Shown: positions 41,805 through 50,134 of the stretch, piece after piece
Layout: every line of letters starts with the position of its first letter
Numbering within the stretch: position 1 is the stretch's first letter
Notes under the pieces: generated by a model
The model's database searches: none
What the model was told of the DNA's origin: nothing
What the model saw: only the letters and a program-made list of their open reading frames with translations
Position numbers and translations under genes: made by a program
Assembly (NCBI RefSeq): GCF_001274725.1
Contig: NZ_LGUF01000007.1
Coordinates: 3,207,127 to 3,271,126, forward strand
Reading direction: 5' to 3'
Source of the DNA: Sporosarcina globispora
Lineage (GTDB): Bacteria > Bacillota > Bacilli > Bacillales > Cytobacillaceae
Length of the DNA stretch: 64,000 bases

Positions 41805-41909
41805 ATTCGTCCATAAAGCAGTACATAAGCCCAACTTGAAAAAGCAAGGTACATTCACTTTTCATAGGCATATGATGTGTTGATTAATCTGTGAAGGGAA
41901 TGACATGAA

Positions 41910-42815
41910 ATGTATCATCCAAATGCGTATTCCTATCCATTTTACCCTTATGTAAATTCACCTGTGCATCATATTGACGACATGTTAAGAAGCAATCAGA
42001 ATCATTTTCAGCAGCTTTGTGAAACTGTCCTTGAAGGAGTCAAAAGGGAAGCTTCGGCACTTGAGCTATACACGCAGCTTGCAGAACAAGCCCCTAATGA
42101 AGAGCATAAACAAAATATTATTCAGGCTATCGAAGGAAAGAAAGTTCATTTAACCCATTTTTGCAATCTTTATTACAATTTAACTGGAACGCAGCCAGAG
42201 TATCAGATTGGCGATGTAGCCATTGAACATTATCGTGAGGGCTTGCATAGGGCATATCAATTGGAAATGGAAGGTTTCCAGGAGTATCAAAGAGGTTCCG
42301 CACTTTCTCAGCTTCCACAGGTTCAAAATGTGTTCATTTGGGCTATGACAGGGGAGCAGGAAAATGCAGCGCGACTAGTATCATTAACTGAGCGAATTAC
42401 AGATTATGGCCCGCAGCCATTTGTCGTTGATATAGAGGAAGCGACAAAACAAAATAATACATTCCGGACGGCTATTTGGACAGGGCCGCATTTGCAGCTG
42501 ACATTGATGAGCATTAATGCCGGTGAGGATATCGGCTTGGAAATTCATCCTGAACTTGATCAATTCTTAAGAATTGAAGAGGGGGAAGGGATTGTACAGA
42601 TGGGTGACAGCAAGGATCGGTTAGATTTTCAGCGGAAAGTAGCAGACGATTTTGCCATCATCGTCCCTGCAGGAAAATACCATACCGTCATTAATACAGG
42701 CAGCAAGCCTCTTAAGTTATATTCTATTTATGCACCGCCTCAGCATCCATTTGGTACTGTGCAACAAACGAAGGCAGATGCGATGGCAGCTGAGGAGCAT
42801 CAGCACGGAAATTAA
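41910..42815 (+). CDS. Ferritin-like plus cupin two-domain protein
   Basis: 301 aa. After a Tyr/Pro-rich start (MYHPNAYSYPFYPYVNSPVHHI) there is a helical domain (about 25-170) with rubrerythrin/ferritin-like spacing of Glu and His (VLEGVKREASALELYTQLAEQAPNEEHKQNII). A cupin domain follows (about 190-285) with EIHPELDQFLRIEEGEG and PAGKYHTVINTG, giving His-Glu-His type metal ligands. The Tyr-rich start suggests a spore or sporulation context. Enzymatic function unknown. GAAGGGA precedes the ATG. Confidence 0.75.
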   Translation: MYHPNAYSYPFYPYVNSPVHHIDDMLRSNQNHFQQLCETVLEGVKREASALELYTQLAEQAPNEEHKQNIIQAIEGKKVHLTHFCNLYYNLTGTQPEYQIGDVAIEHYREGLHRAYQLEMEGFQEYQRGSALSQLPQVQNVFIWAMTGEQENAARLVSLTERITDYGPQPFVVDIEEATKQNNTFRTAIWTGPHLQLTLMSINAGEDIGLEIHPELDQFLRIEEGEGIVQMGDSKDRLDFQRKVADDFAIIVPAGKYHTVINTGSKPLKLYSIYAPPQHPFGTVQQTKADAMAAEEHQHGN

Positions 42816-42818
42816 AAA

Positions 42819-42873
42819 AAAGGGATGAAACAAAAGCGGTCAGTGGACATTCGCTTTCGTTCATCCTTTCTTT
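42819..42873 (+). terminator. Intrinsic terminator
   Basis: AAAGGGATGAA..AAAGCG pairs with CGCTTTCGTTCATCCTTT around a long loop, then CTTTAAT. Confidence 0.75.
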
Positions 42874-42952
42874 AATCTGGGATAGAATCTGAATACATAA
42901 ATTGCTCTAGTCTGGTAAGTATATTTAATAAAACTAATAGCTGGAGAATAAT

Positions 42953-44086
42953 ATGCAAAATTTAGTAAAGGTTTTAATTCCGAGACAATTATATTTATTG
43001 ATCATTTTGTCTACAGGTTTGCTTAATCATGTCATTTTGATCCCAAATTTACTGTCTGCTGCTGGAAGAGACAGCTGGCTGAGTGTGATTGCAGCTTATC
43101 CGATCTCACTGTTTTTTATGTGGCTAATTTACTATATCCTAAAAAATTCATCGGATGGTGGTTTTTTTTCTATGCTGAGACACCGTCTTGGAAGGACAGT
43201 ATCCGCTCTTTTATCGGTTCCTGTTATTATTTTTTTAATAACAAGCTCCATTGTAACATTCAGGGACTTAATGATTTGGTTAAATGCATATTTTCTGGCA
43301 GATGCTTCTGTATTAATGATTAATATCATTTTAATAATCGTTTGCTTGATTATGACCCTTGCCGGTGTGAAATATATGGCAATAACCAGCGGAGTGCTGC
43401 TGCCGTTTGTTATGCTTTTTGGTGTATTTATTTCCATTACAAACACCGGACTGAAGGACCCCAGCCTATTGTTCCCATTGTTTGCAGACGGGCTTGAACC
43501 TATAGTAAGCGGAATGTTTTATACGCTCTCTGGGCTGCTTGAGGTCTACATCATAATATTACTGCAGCCATTTTCAGAAAAAAAATTTAAATATAAGCAT
43601 TTAGTTTTACTTTTAACCATTTTGACAGGATTAATCTTGGGGCCGCTCACAGCCTCGATCATGGAATTTGGGCCTGTTGAAGCGACAAAATACCTTTATC
43701 CTGCCCATGAACAATGGAGGGTCTTAAGCATTGGAGAGTACATCTCTCATTTGGATTTTCTCGCCCTATATCAGTGGCTGAGCGGCGCATTAATCAGAAT
43801 TGGATTATTTATGTATTTAGTAGGTGCTTTTTTTTCAGCTAAAATGAAACATTATCGTTTGAAACCCAAATTGGTCTTTTCTTTATACCTCATTTTATTT
43901 GCGTTAATAAATTTAAAAATCGAAACTTTCGCTTTTTATCAGTTTATCTATAAGTATTATCTGCCAGTGAGCATGGCGTTTTTTCTGTTGTATATCCTTT
44001 TGTCTGCCTTGATTGTATTAGTTTTGAAGAAAAGGGATGAAAAACATGGCAAGAACAAGAACTCCAAAGTACAATCCTCAATATAA
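42953..44086 (+). CDS. Spore germinant receptor B subunit, second operon
   Basis: 377 aa, ten membrane segments of the GerAB/amino-acid-transporter type (VLIPRQLYLLIILSTGLLNHVILIPNLL, FLITSSIVTFRDLMIWLNAYFLADASVLMINII). It is the first gene of an operon in the unusual order B-A-C. Its end overlaps the A subunit start by about 40 nt. TGGAGAA precedes the ATG. Confidence 0.87.
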   Translation: MQNLVKVLIPRQLYLLIILSTGLLNHVILIPNLLSAAGRDSWLSVIAAYPISLFFMWLIYYILKNSSDGGFFSMLRHRLGRTVSALLSVPVIIFLITSSIVTFRDLMIWLNAYFLADASVLMINIILIIVCLIMTLAGVKYMAITSGVLLPFVMLFGVFISITNTGLKDPSLLFPLFADGLEPIVSGMFYTLSGLLEVYIIILLQPFSEKKFKYKHLVLLLTILTGLILGPLTASIMEFGPVEATKYLYPAHEQWRVLSIGEYISHLDFLALYQWLSGALIRIGLFMYLVGAFFSAKMKHYRLKPKLVFSLYLILFALINLKIETFAFYQFIYKYYLPVSMAFFLLYILLSALIVLVLKKRDEKHGKNKNSKVQSSI

Positions 44087-45506
44087 AGAGAATGGCTGCG
44101 CAAAGGCAGAAGAGTTAAAAAATCAATTTTGCAAAAGCAGCGATTTTGTGAGCAAATTCCATGTAACAGAAAATGACCAGTTTGAAATTTTATATTTCGA
44201 TACCATGGCTGATACCCAATATTTGGATAAATATATCCTGCCCATGCTTGCTGCTGAGAAGGATGGCTTGGCAAAAAATAAGCTCAGAACTTTATTTCAA
44301 GCGGACCTGGTAACGGAAAAATCAATTGATGACTTGTCCTTATTGCTTTTTGGTGGCAATCTTCTATTCCTGGCTGATCAGGCCCTGCTAAGCATTAAGG
44401 CAGCAAACCTTCCAAAACGGCAGCCTGAAGAGTCAGCGCTTGAGACTTCTATTAGAGGGCCAAAGGATGGATTTGTTGAAGATCTGCAGACCAATATATC
44501 CTTAATTCGCAGAAGGCTTAATACCAGCACTTTATGTGTTGAAAAATATACAATTGGAAACCGGAGTAAAACGAAAGTGGCGCTTATGTATATAGAAGAT
44601 ATCATTGATAAGCGTGTACTTGAAGAGATTCATGAAAGGCTTGGGAAGGTTGAGCTAGACATCTTGACGAGTATCCATGAACTCGACTCCTTAATAGGGG
44701 ATCGCCCCTATTCGATATTCCCAAGCCTTGATTATACCGGCCGTCCTGATTTTATCGTTCAGGCACTGAATCAGGGGAGGTTCGCCATTCTGGTGGATGG
44801 AAATCCTACCGTTACCTATGCTCCAGTCAGTTTATTATTGCAGACTAAATCGCCTGAAGACTATTACATTAATTATGCGTTTGTAAGTATGGAAAGAATC
44901 TTAAGGATGCTTGGGATAACGGTATCTGGTTTTTTACCGGGGGTATGGATCGCCCTTTCTGCCTTTAATATCGAACAGATTCCTTATCTGCTGGTTGCCA
45001 CTATTTCAGTGTCCCGATTTGGTCTGCCTTTGAGTGCGCCAATTGAAATGTTCATCATACTTCTTTTGTTTGAACTTTTTAATGAAGCAGGAATCAGGCT
45101 GCCGAGAGCCATTGGGCAGACAGTGGCAGTGCTGGGAGGTTTAATTGTCGGAGATGCAGCTATAAGGGCGGGATTAACTTCTCCAACCATGCTGGTTGTT
45201 GCGGCGGTAACTTATATATCATCCTTTACGCTTGTGAGTCCGTCCCTTAGTTCTGCCATAACCCTTGTTAGATTCATTGTTGTTATCATGAGTACTTTTT
45301 TAGGCTTGTTTGGGGTCATTATTTGCTTTATTCTCACTATTTTATACTTTTCGACGCTTTCATCGTTTGGAGTTCCATATCTTTCATCTTTGGCTCCAAT
45401 TAGCTGGAGAGAAAGCATAAAGGCATTCTTGTTGCTGCCTGTACAATTTTATAAATACCGTACCTCTTCCACAAGTCCTGACGATCCCACCAGGAGGAAG
45501 AAATAA
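44046..45506 (+). CDS. Spore germinant receptor A subunit, second operon
   Basis: About 486 aa. Soluble N-terminal domain with DTMADTQYLDKYILPML, RGPKDGFVEDLQTNISLIRRRLNTSTLCVEKYTIG and VDGNPTVTYAPVSLLLQTKSPEDYY; membrane domain with FGLPLSAPIEMFIILLLFELFNEAGIRLPRAIGQTVAVLGGLIVG. I chose ATG 44046, as AAAGGG lies 9 nt upstream; ATG 44037 is too close to it. The gene overlaps the B gene upstream and the C gene downstream (TAATG). Confidence 0.88.
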   Translation: MARTRTPKYNPQYKENGCAKAEELKNQFCKSSDFVSKFHVTENDQFEILYFDTMADTQYLDKYILPMLAAEKDGLAKNKLRTLFQADLVTEKSIDDLSLLLFGGNLLFLADQALLSIKAANLPKRQPEESALETSIRGPKDGFVEDLQTNISLIRRRLNTSTLCVEKYTIGNRSKTKVALMYIEDIIDKRVLEEIHERLGKVELDILTSIHELDSLIGDRPYSIFPSLDYTGRPDFIVQALNQGRFAILVDGNPTVTYAPVSLLLQTKSPEDYYINYAFVSMERILRMLGITVSGFLPGVWIALSAFNIEQIPYLLVATISVSRFGLPLSAPIEMFIILLLFELFNEAGIRLPRAIGQTVAVLGGLIVGDAAIRAGLTSPTMLVVAAVTYISSFTLVSPSLSSAITLVRFIVVIMSTFLGLFGVIICFILTILYFSTLSSFGVPYLSSLAPISWRESIKAFLLLPVQFYKYRTSSTSPDDPTRRKK

Positions 45507-46648
45507 TGGCCAAAAAGGTGTTTTTGATGTTCGCAGCATGCTGTGTTATGCTTTCAGGCTGCTCCGGCATAAAAAATATACAAGATCTAACTTATATTGT
45601 ATCATTCGGAATGGATTATGATGAAGAACAAGATGAATATACAGTTTATCTCCAAGGCTTAAATTTTATGAATGTTGCGAAGCAGGAAGGCGGAAAATCT
45701 GCAGAGCCTGTCCCTATATTTGTGGCATCAGCAAAAGGGGAAACGTTAAACCTGGCGGTAAGGAAGCTGTATAAAAAATCCGAGCCTTCGTTATATTTTG
45801 GTCATGTAAAGACTCTTGTCATCTCAAACCGGATTGTTCAGCACAAATTTAAAGAAGTGGTGGAGGAGGTAGGGAGAAACCGGTCTATTCGGCCAACGCT
45901 TCAAATTGTCACAACGGATGAAGATATAGAAAAGGTTTTTAATATTAATGCCCTTTTTAATTATCCAGCCATGTATACGATTTTATTTATTAAAGAAACC
46001 TATGAGGTTACACAAAATGAAATTAGGCCAGTGGCTTTAATGAATTTTCTGCGGGAATATTATGAACCAATGAATGCAGCGAAACTGCCTTCAGTAAAAA
46101 TTGATAAAACAAGCTGGAAGGCTGAAAAGGATTATCCGGTATTATATTTTGATGGTTATACAGTTTTTCAAAACAGAAAATATATAAAGGAACTGGCATT
46201 TGAAGATTCTTTATTTCTTGACTGGCTGCTGGAAAAATATATTGCTCTAGATCAAAGAATCGAAGATGAGGGTAAATTGGCTGCAGCAGTAAAGCTGGAA
46301 AGTCCAAAGCTGAAAATTCAGTATGAAAAAGACTCAGCAGCTCCAAAATTCTCAGTTGAATTATCAGTCCGTGCTGATATGCTTGAAAAAGTACAGGACA
46401 TTTCTTTGGACAGATTAACAATCCTGGTCGAAGAGGAGATAAAGACAAAACTAAGAAAACTCTATTTGGATGGGATAGAAAACAAAATTGATTATCTTAA
46501 TGCCGGGGAAAAGTGGTTTCGCATGCATCCTGAGAAATTCGCAGAACTAAAAAAAACAGGCAATTTTTATTTGGAAGAAAACTCTCTTACTGATATCCAT
46601 GTAAAGGTTCAGATGTTTAATTTCAATAGCTATAAGTATAATGAATAA
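45506..46648 (+). CDS. Spore germinant receptor C subunit lipoprotein, second operon
   Basis: 380 aa with lipobox MLSGC (Cys about residue 19). GerAC features: LTYIVSFGMDYDEEQDEYTVYLQGLNFMNVAKQEGG, GRNRSIRPTLQIVTTDEDIEKVFNINALFNYPAMYTILF and the C-terminal domain ending FYLEENSLTDIHVKVQMFNF. Start codon overlaps the A subunit stop. The long form with the insertion around residues 150-200 fits the subgroup with B-A-C order. Confidence 0.88.
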   Translation: MAKKVFLMFAACCVMLSGCSGIKNIQDLTYIVSFGMDYDEEQDEYTVYLQGLNFMNVAKQEGGKSAEPVPIFVASAKGETLNLAVRKLYKKSEPSLYFGHVKTLVISNRIVQHKFKEVVEEVGRNRSIRPTLQIVTTDEDIEKVFNINALFNYPAMYTILFIKETYEVTQNEIRPVALMNFLREYYEPMNAAKLPSVKIDKTSWKAEKDYPVLYFDGYTVFQNRKYIKELAFEDSLFLDWLLEKYIALDQRIEDEGKLAAAVKLESPKLKIQYEKDSAAPKFSVELSVRADMLEKVQDISLDRLTILVEEEIKTKLRKLYLDGIENKIDYLNAGEKWFRMHPEKFAELKKTGNFYLEENSLTDIHVKVQMFNFNSYKYNE

Positions 46649-46653
46649 GTCAG

Positions 46654-46684
46654 GGAAGAGACCGGAAGTTTCTTCCTTTTTGGT
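46654..46684 (+). terminator. Intrinsic terminator of the second ger operon
   Basis: GGAAGA-GACCGGAAGTT-TCTTCC followed by TTTTT. Confidence 0.65.
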
Positions 46685-46802
46685 TGAATTCCAGAACTCG
46701 AGCAAAGATAAAGTTTGCACAGTGGAATGGTATTGTCCAATGCCCGGAGAGTTAGGGTGATGATGATTTTAGACGTTAATTGATAAGGGGTGAATCAAGT
46801 GT

Positions 46803-47072
46803 AATTCGCCAATAAGAAAGCTTTGCCCTGATGACAGACTGGTTCGCCCGGCACTGCAGGCCCAAAAAGCAGGATTATCTTACACAAACCTGGCGAAAGC
46901 CATTGCTGCTGCCCTAATGTTTGATAACAGGGAAGATGAAGAAGCGGTCAAGCTCCAGGACCTGATCCAAGAAAGCGGAGTGCCATATGTGCTGAAAGAA
47001 GTATGCGGACTTGAAGAATCAAGCGAGCTTGCCAAAGAAATATTGAAACAGTATGACGCATTGAAAAGATAA
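46803..47072 (+). pseudogene. Mannitol-1-phosphate 5-dehydrogenase (mtlD), C-terminal remnant
   Basis: The frame NSPIRKLCPDDRLVRPALQA, then QKAGLSYTNLAKAIAAALMF, then DNREDEEAVKLQDLIQESGV, then PYVLKEVCGLEESSELAKEI matches the last ~90 residues of MtlD-type polyol dehydrogenases. The NAD-binding N-terminal two thirds are missing and no start codon or RBS is present. A terminator follows, probably that of the former gene. Confidence 0.7.
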
Positions 47073-47082
47073 ATGCAATCAA

Positions 47083-47118
47083 GGCTGCCGAGACTTTTCG
47101 GCAGTTTTATTTTTTTGA
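47083..47118 (+). terminator. Intrinsic terminator after the mtlD remnant
   Basis: GGCTGCCGAGACTTTTCGGCAG hairpin with TTTTATTTTTTT. Confidence 0.8.
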
Positions 47119-47192
47119 GACTTTTTCGGTGATTTGCTGTAAAAATTTAACAAGTGAGGAAAAAGGGTACATAAATGCAGTTGCGAAAAACA

Positions 47193-47632
47193 AGCTGGGC
47201 ATAGGAAAATGGTAGTTAATTGAGAGAAATAACGACGAAAAAACAAAGTACAAAGAGTATGTGGGTAATCAAAAGGAATAACGACCAAAAATAGTAGAGT
47301 GCAAAGAAAATGGTAGTTAATCAAAAAGAATAACGACCAAAAATAGCAGAGTGCAAAGAAAATGGTAGTTAATCAAAAGGAATAACGACCAAAAATAGTA
47401 GAGTGCAAAGAAAATGGTAGTTAATCAGAGGGAATAACGACGAAAAATAGTAGAGTGTAAAGAAAATGGTAGTTAATCAAAGGGAATAACGACGAAAAAT
47501 AGTAGAGTGCAAAGAAAATGGTAGTTAATCAAAAGGAATAACGACGAAAAATAGGAGAGTGCAAAGAAAATGGTAGTTAATCAAGGGGAATAGCGACCAA
47601 AAATAGGAGAGTGCAAAGAAAATGGTAGTTAA
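47193..47632. repeat. Tandem array of 52-bp repeats, about nine units
   Basis: GAGTGCAAAG starts at 47297, 47349, 47401, 47453 (one change), 47505, 47557 and 47609, i.e. exactly every 52 bp; two more diverged units lie to the left. Each unit contains the imperfect inverted repeat GGTAGTTA-N11-TAACGACC (or GACG). No reading frame is preserved. The same period and palindrome layout occur at 10.3-11.0 kb and, with recognisable sequence similarity, at 50.1-50.3 kb. Confidence 0.92.
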
Positions 47633-47680
47633 ACGCTCTTAAATCTGGTAACTGTACTAGTTTTATCTGAGAAAATTACA

Positions 47681-47712
47681 AAATCCCCTCCTTAACAAAA
47701 GAGGAGGGGGCC
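47681..47712 (-). terminator. Intrinsic terminator after yvrJ
   Basis: On the minus strand CCCCTCCTC..AAGGAGGGGATTTTG forms a stem with T-rich tail, just past the yvrJ stop codon. Confidence 0.7.
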
Positions 47713-47720
47713 ATAAAAGC

Positions 47721-47858
47721 CTATTCCTTAAGCCGATCCGGCAATCCCTGAATGGACGACACCACAACATCAAGTTTGGCTTCAATCCTGTTCAGCAGAA
47801 AAAGCGTGACAACGATCGGGAAGCCGAGCTCGCTGATCAATGTGACCATCTGTTCCAT
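47721..47858 (-). CDS. yvrJ: YvrJ-family small membrane protein (45 aa)
   Basis: The minus strand from ATG 47858 (GGAAAGGAG upstream) encodes MEQMVTLISELGFPIVVTLF, then LLNRIEAKLDVVVSSIQGLP, then DRLKE. One hydrophobic segment followed by an amphipathic helix is the YvrJ family. In B. subtilis yvrJ lies beside the sigma factor genes sigO-rsoA. Here it is the last of three small genes (DUF1659, DUF2922, YvrJ) next to a sigma-70-family gene. Confidence 0.85.
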   Translation of the reverse strand: MEQMVTLISELGFPIVVTLFLLNRIEAKLDVVVSSIQGLPDRLKE

Positions 47859-47903
47859 GGCAGTTGCTCCTTTCCGGGGACTAAACTATACCCGTATTAT
47901 TAA

Positions 47904-47940
47904 AATGGCCGGGTTCCAAAGAATCCGGCCATTGCACCTT
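47904..47940 (-). terminator. Hairpin between DUF2922 and yvrJ
   Basis: AATGGCCGG pairs with CCGGCCATT; on the minus strand TTTTAATAATA follows. It would reduce read-through into yvrJ. Confidence 0.7.
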
Positions 47941-48157
47941 ATACTAATTCGAAATCAGTAACATTGCGCTCAACTAATCTGGCGCCTTCCGCTGAAACCA
48001 AATCGCCGCCATTTCCGTCAAAAGCATTGACAGTTATGATTTGTTCCATGGCTGCTTTTACAGCTGCAGGATCAATCGGTTCGATAGGGTTATCAACGGA
48101 TAGTTTCGTTGGCTTGCCCATTTCTGATAAGAAAGTCATTTCTAATGATTTAGCCAT
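47939..48157 (-). CDS. DUF2922 protein (72 aa)
   Basis: AKSLEMTFLSEMGKPTKLSVDNPIEPIDPAAVKAAMEQII is the DUF2922 pattern (a short beta-strand pair, then D-P-AVxxAMxxII). It follows the DUF1659 gene by ~40 nt; the pair is conserved in many Firmicutes. GGGAGGG precedes the start. Function unknown. Confidence 0.85.
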   Translation of the reverse strand: MAKSLEMTFLSEMGKPTKLSVDNPIEPIDPAAVKAAMEQIITVNAFDGNGGDLVSAEGARLVERNVTDFELV

Positions 48158-48200
48158 TTTATATTCCCTCCCTTATATTTTAGTAGTTTTTATAGAATGA

Positions 48201-48419
48201 TTAGCCCACTATATCGAAGCTGTCATTTCTATTAATTTCAGCCAATGGATAGCTGCATAGGCCAGCGATAGCTTGTCCAACTGTGAAAAGCTGGTCTGCT
48301 GTAGCAGATTGCTTTACGCTGCTATAGGTTTTTGATTTGTGAATCGGTTTGCCCTGCTCGTTAATACCTGTTTCAAAAACAAGGCGAAGTTTGGAATCAG
48401 TGATAATTGCCTGTGCCAT
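48201..48419 (-). CDS. DUF1659 protein (72 aa)
   Basis: AQAIITDSKLRLVFETGINEQGKPIHKSKTYSSVKQSATADQLFTVGQAIAGL matches DUF1659. ATG 48419 is preceded by AAAGGAGGTGATC, a near-perfect RBS; the longer GTG start lies inside it. It is the first gene after the promoter-like motif at 48439-48475. DUF1659 and DUF2922 are usually adjacent and may form a complex. Confidence 0.85.
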   Translation of the reverse strand: MAQAIITDSKLRLVFETGINEQGKPIHKSKTYSSVKQSATADQLFTVGQAIAGLCSYPLAEINRNDSFDIVG

Positions 48420-48438
48420 CTCGATCACCTCCTTTCAC

Positions 48439-48475
48439 CTTCTATATACGTTTTGGAGGGCGATAAGGACAGGGT
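48439..48475 (-). promoter_or_regulatory. Promoter-like bipartite motif upstream of DUF1659
   Basis: On the minus strand ACCCTGTCCTT (48475-48465), 15 nt, GTATATAGAAG (48449-48439), immediately before the RBS. The same two blocks with the same 15-nt spacing stand upstream of the HTH gene at 50025-50061. This is the pattern expected of a promoter read by one alternative sigma factor. Confidence 0.7.
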
Positions 48476-48492
48476 AAATGTTATTAAGAGGG

Positions 48493-48996
48493 TTAATATT
48501 CTAAACAACGGTTATGTTTCATTATTTTCTTTAACTTTTCCCGCGCACCATGCCGCCAGTTTTTGACCGCTGAAATGGAGACTTGTTCTTTTTCAGCTAT
48601 TTCTTTGACAGACATCTGCTCACATAATGTATATTGAAGCCATTTCATTTGATTGGCAGATAATATTCTGCATTTGTTAAAAAGCTCTTGAGTGGAATCT
48701 GTGCTGGGGAACAGTGAGGTATCTTCAATGAAGTCCCAAAAATTCTCTTCAGGATAGAGATATCGATCACTTTGTTGTGTTTGTTTCGCTAATTCGTTCA
48801 TAATTTTCCCTTTTATCATACTGTAAGCATAGGAAGCCAAGGTCCCTTTATCAGCGTCATAATTTTTCCACACCTGCCATAATGTGATCAAACCCAGCTG
48901 GTAGAAGTCATCTTTGTTTTTATAGATGTTCAGGCTACGAATGATTTTATGAATCATCGGCTTATATTTCACTGCTAACTCTTCAAAACTCTCCAT
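48493..48996 (-). CDS. Sigma-70-family factor of the YvrJ/DUF1659/DUF2922 module
   Basis: 167 aa. Region 2 (FEELAVKYKPMIHKIIRSLNIYKNKDDFYQLGLITLWQVWKNYDADKGTLASYAYSMIKGKIMNEL) and region 4 (ANQMKWLQYTLCEQMSVKEIAEKEQVSISAVKNWRHGAREKLKKIM) are clear and connected by a short linker, as in ECF-like or SigI/SigO-like minimal factors. No anti-sigma gene is obvious. It lies between two copies of a shared promoter-like motif, so it probably drives its own module. Confidence 0.85.
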   Translation of the reverse strand: MESFEELAVKYKPMIHKIIRSLNIYKNKDDFYQLGLITLWQVWKNYDADKGTLASYAYSMIKGKIMNELAKQTQQSDRYLYPEENFWDFIEDTSLFPSTDSTQELFNKCRILSANQMKWLQYTLCEQMSVKEIAEKEQVSISAVKNWRHGAREKLKKIMKHNRCLEY

Positions 48997-49094
48997 GAAA
49001 AAATCCCTTCAAGGAAAGCGCGCTCTTTATGTATTCCCGGGTAGCTCAAACATAGCTTGAAACTAATTTTTTTGCGAATCGGGAAAAAGCCGTA

Positions 49095-49178
49095 AATAGG
49101 GCAGTTAACCCCCTTAACTCCGAAGTTAAGGGGTCTAAGTCCGGAGTTAGAGGGTCTAACTCCCAACTAACGGGCAGT
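49095..49178. repeat. Cluster of short repeats GAGTTA/GGGTCTAA
   Basis: CCCCTTAACT-CCGA-AGTTAAGGGG is a perfect hairpin, followed by GGTCTAAGTCCGGAGTTAGAGG and GGTCTAACTCCCAACTAACGGG, so AGTTA(A/G)GGGTCTAA-type units repeat about every 24 bp. They lie between the HTH gene stop and the sigma factor start and may be protein-binding sites or an attenuator. Confidence 0.65.
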
Positions 49179-49190
49179 AAGCATGTTTTT

Positions 49191-50003
49191 TTATTTTTTG
49201 TAAAAAAAATTTAGGAAGGGGTCCTCATTTTCGGCCAAAAATCCCATTTCTAACAATTCCTCAAAGTACCTTTCTTCAAATTTCTTCGTCGCGATTCCAT
49301 AGAAATATGCGATTGGCTTAGATATGGCGCTGGTTTTCATCTTTCTAATCAGCTGTTTAAAAGCATGGATAGCTGTTTCCAACACACCTTTCACATTTTG
49401 TTCACAATTATTCTTATATGCTGCAAAGGTGGCCATTCTCCAAAATTCCTCAATTTGATTTACTTCCGGGAAAAAATATTTTACAGTGCTGGTGAAAGCT
49501 TCTGGAACCCGATCACTTGTAAAAGTATGATCAAGGACGTTATCGTTACGTTTATTTTTCTTTTGATTCTTATTAGCTTTAGAAAGATTGATAGTTTTAT
49601 TAGGGTGGTCCAATTTTTCTTTCTTGGGTGGTTCACACTTGGGAAAACGATTAAAAACATATAAATTACTGGATTGGGACCCGTTTTTTCTCTCTGTTTC
49701 AAGTACAGTAATAATGCCTGACTTTAATGCTTTAGCAATCATTCTTTTAAATGTGGATCGCGAAATGCCATTTCCGCTATATTCTTCGTGAATGGCTTTT
49801 AATACTGTGCCGATTTTAGCATTGGATACTCCGGGAATTTTCGCAGCAAAACGAACCAGCCTCTTTAAACCAATCAGTTCACTCTTTGAAAACTTGTCTT
49901 TATACACCGCAAGCCACATCTCCAAATGCGCATTAAACTCCTGAAGGCTCTTAAACTGGGAATACTGTTCAAACTGCTCAACTCTGCCTGATTTCAATTT
50001 CAT
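49191..50003 (-). CDS. HTH-domain protein, unknown (270 aa)
   Basis: The N-terminal part (to about residue 110) looks like a winged helix (LVRFAAKIPGVSNAKIGTVLKAIHEEYSGNGISRSTFKRMIAKALKSGIITVLETERKNGSQSSNLYVFNRF). A Lys/Asn-rich linker (about 115-150) follows and then a helical C-terminal domain (FWRMATFAAYKNNCEQNVKGVLETAIHAFKQLIRKMKT, FYGIATKKFEERYFEELLEMGF). The layout recalls replication-initiator or DnaD-like accessory proteins. It sits upstream of the sigma factor and carries one of the two shared promoter motifs. Confidence 0.65.
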   Translation of the reverse strand: MKLKSGRVEQFEQYSQFKSLQEFNAHLEMWLAVYKDKFSKSELIGLKRLVRFAAKIPGVSNAKIGTVLKAIHEEYSGNGISRSTFKRMIAKALKSGIITVLETERKNGSQSSNLYVFNRFPKCEPPKKEKLDHPNKTINLSKANKNQKKNKRNDNVLDHTFTSDRVPEAFTSTVKYFFPEVNQIEEFWRMATFAAYKNNCEQNVKGVLETAIHAFKQLIRKMKTSAISKPIAYFYGIATKKFEERYFEELLEMGFLAENEDPFLNFFYKK

Positions 50004-50024
50004 TTAATTGCACCACCCTTTAAT

Positions 50025-50061
50025 CTTCTAAATACAAATGAAGAGGGGAGAAGGACAGGGT
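50025..50061 (-). promoter_or_regulatory. Promoter-like bipartite motif upstream of the HTH gene
   Basis: On the minus strand ACCCTGTCCTT (50061-50051), 15 nt, GTATTTAGAAG (50035-50025), then the RBS AAAGGGTGG. It matches the motif before DUF1659 in 21 of 22 block positions. Confidence 0.7.
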
Positions 50062-50134
50062 GGTTTAGGGGGATTGTGACAGTATCGTGAACAGGGGTTT
50101 TTGTAATAGCTGTGAAAATCATGGCGACTTAAAA

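Noticed and set aside
47193-47632. CRISPR array (regular direct repeats)
   Set aside because: The whole 52-bp unit is conserved; there are no variable spacers and no cas genes in the window.
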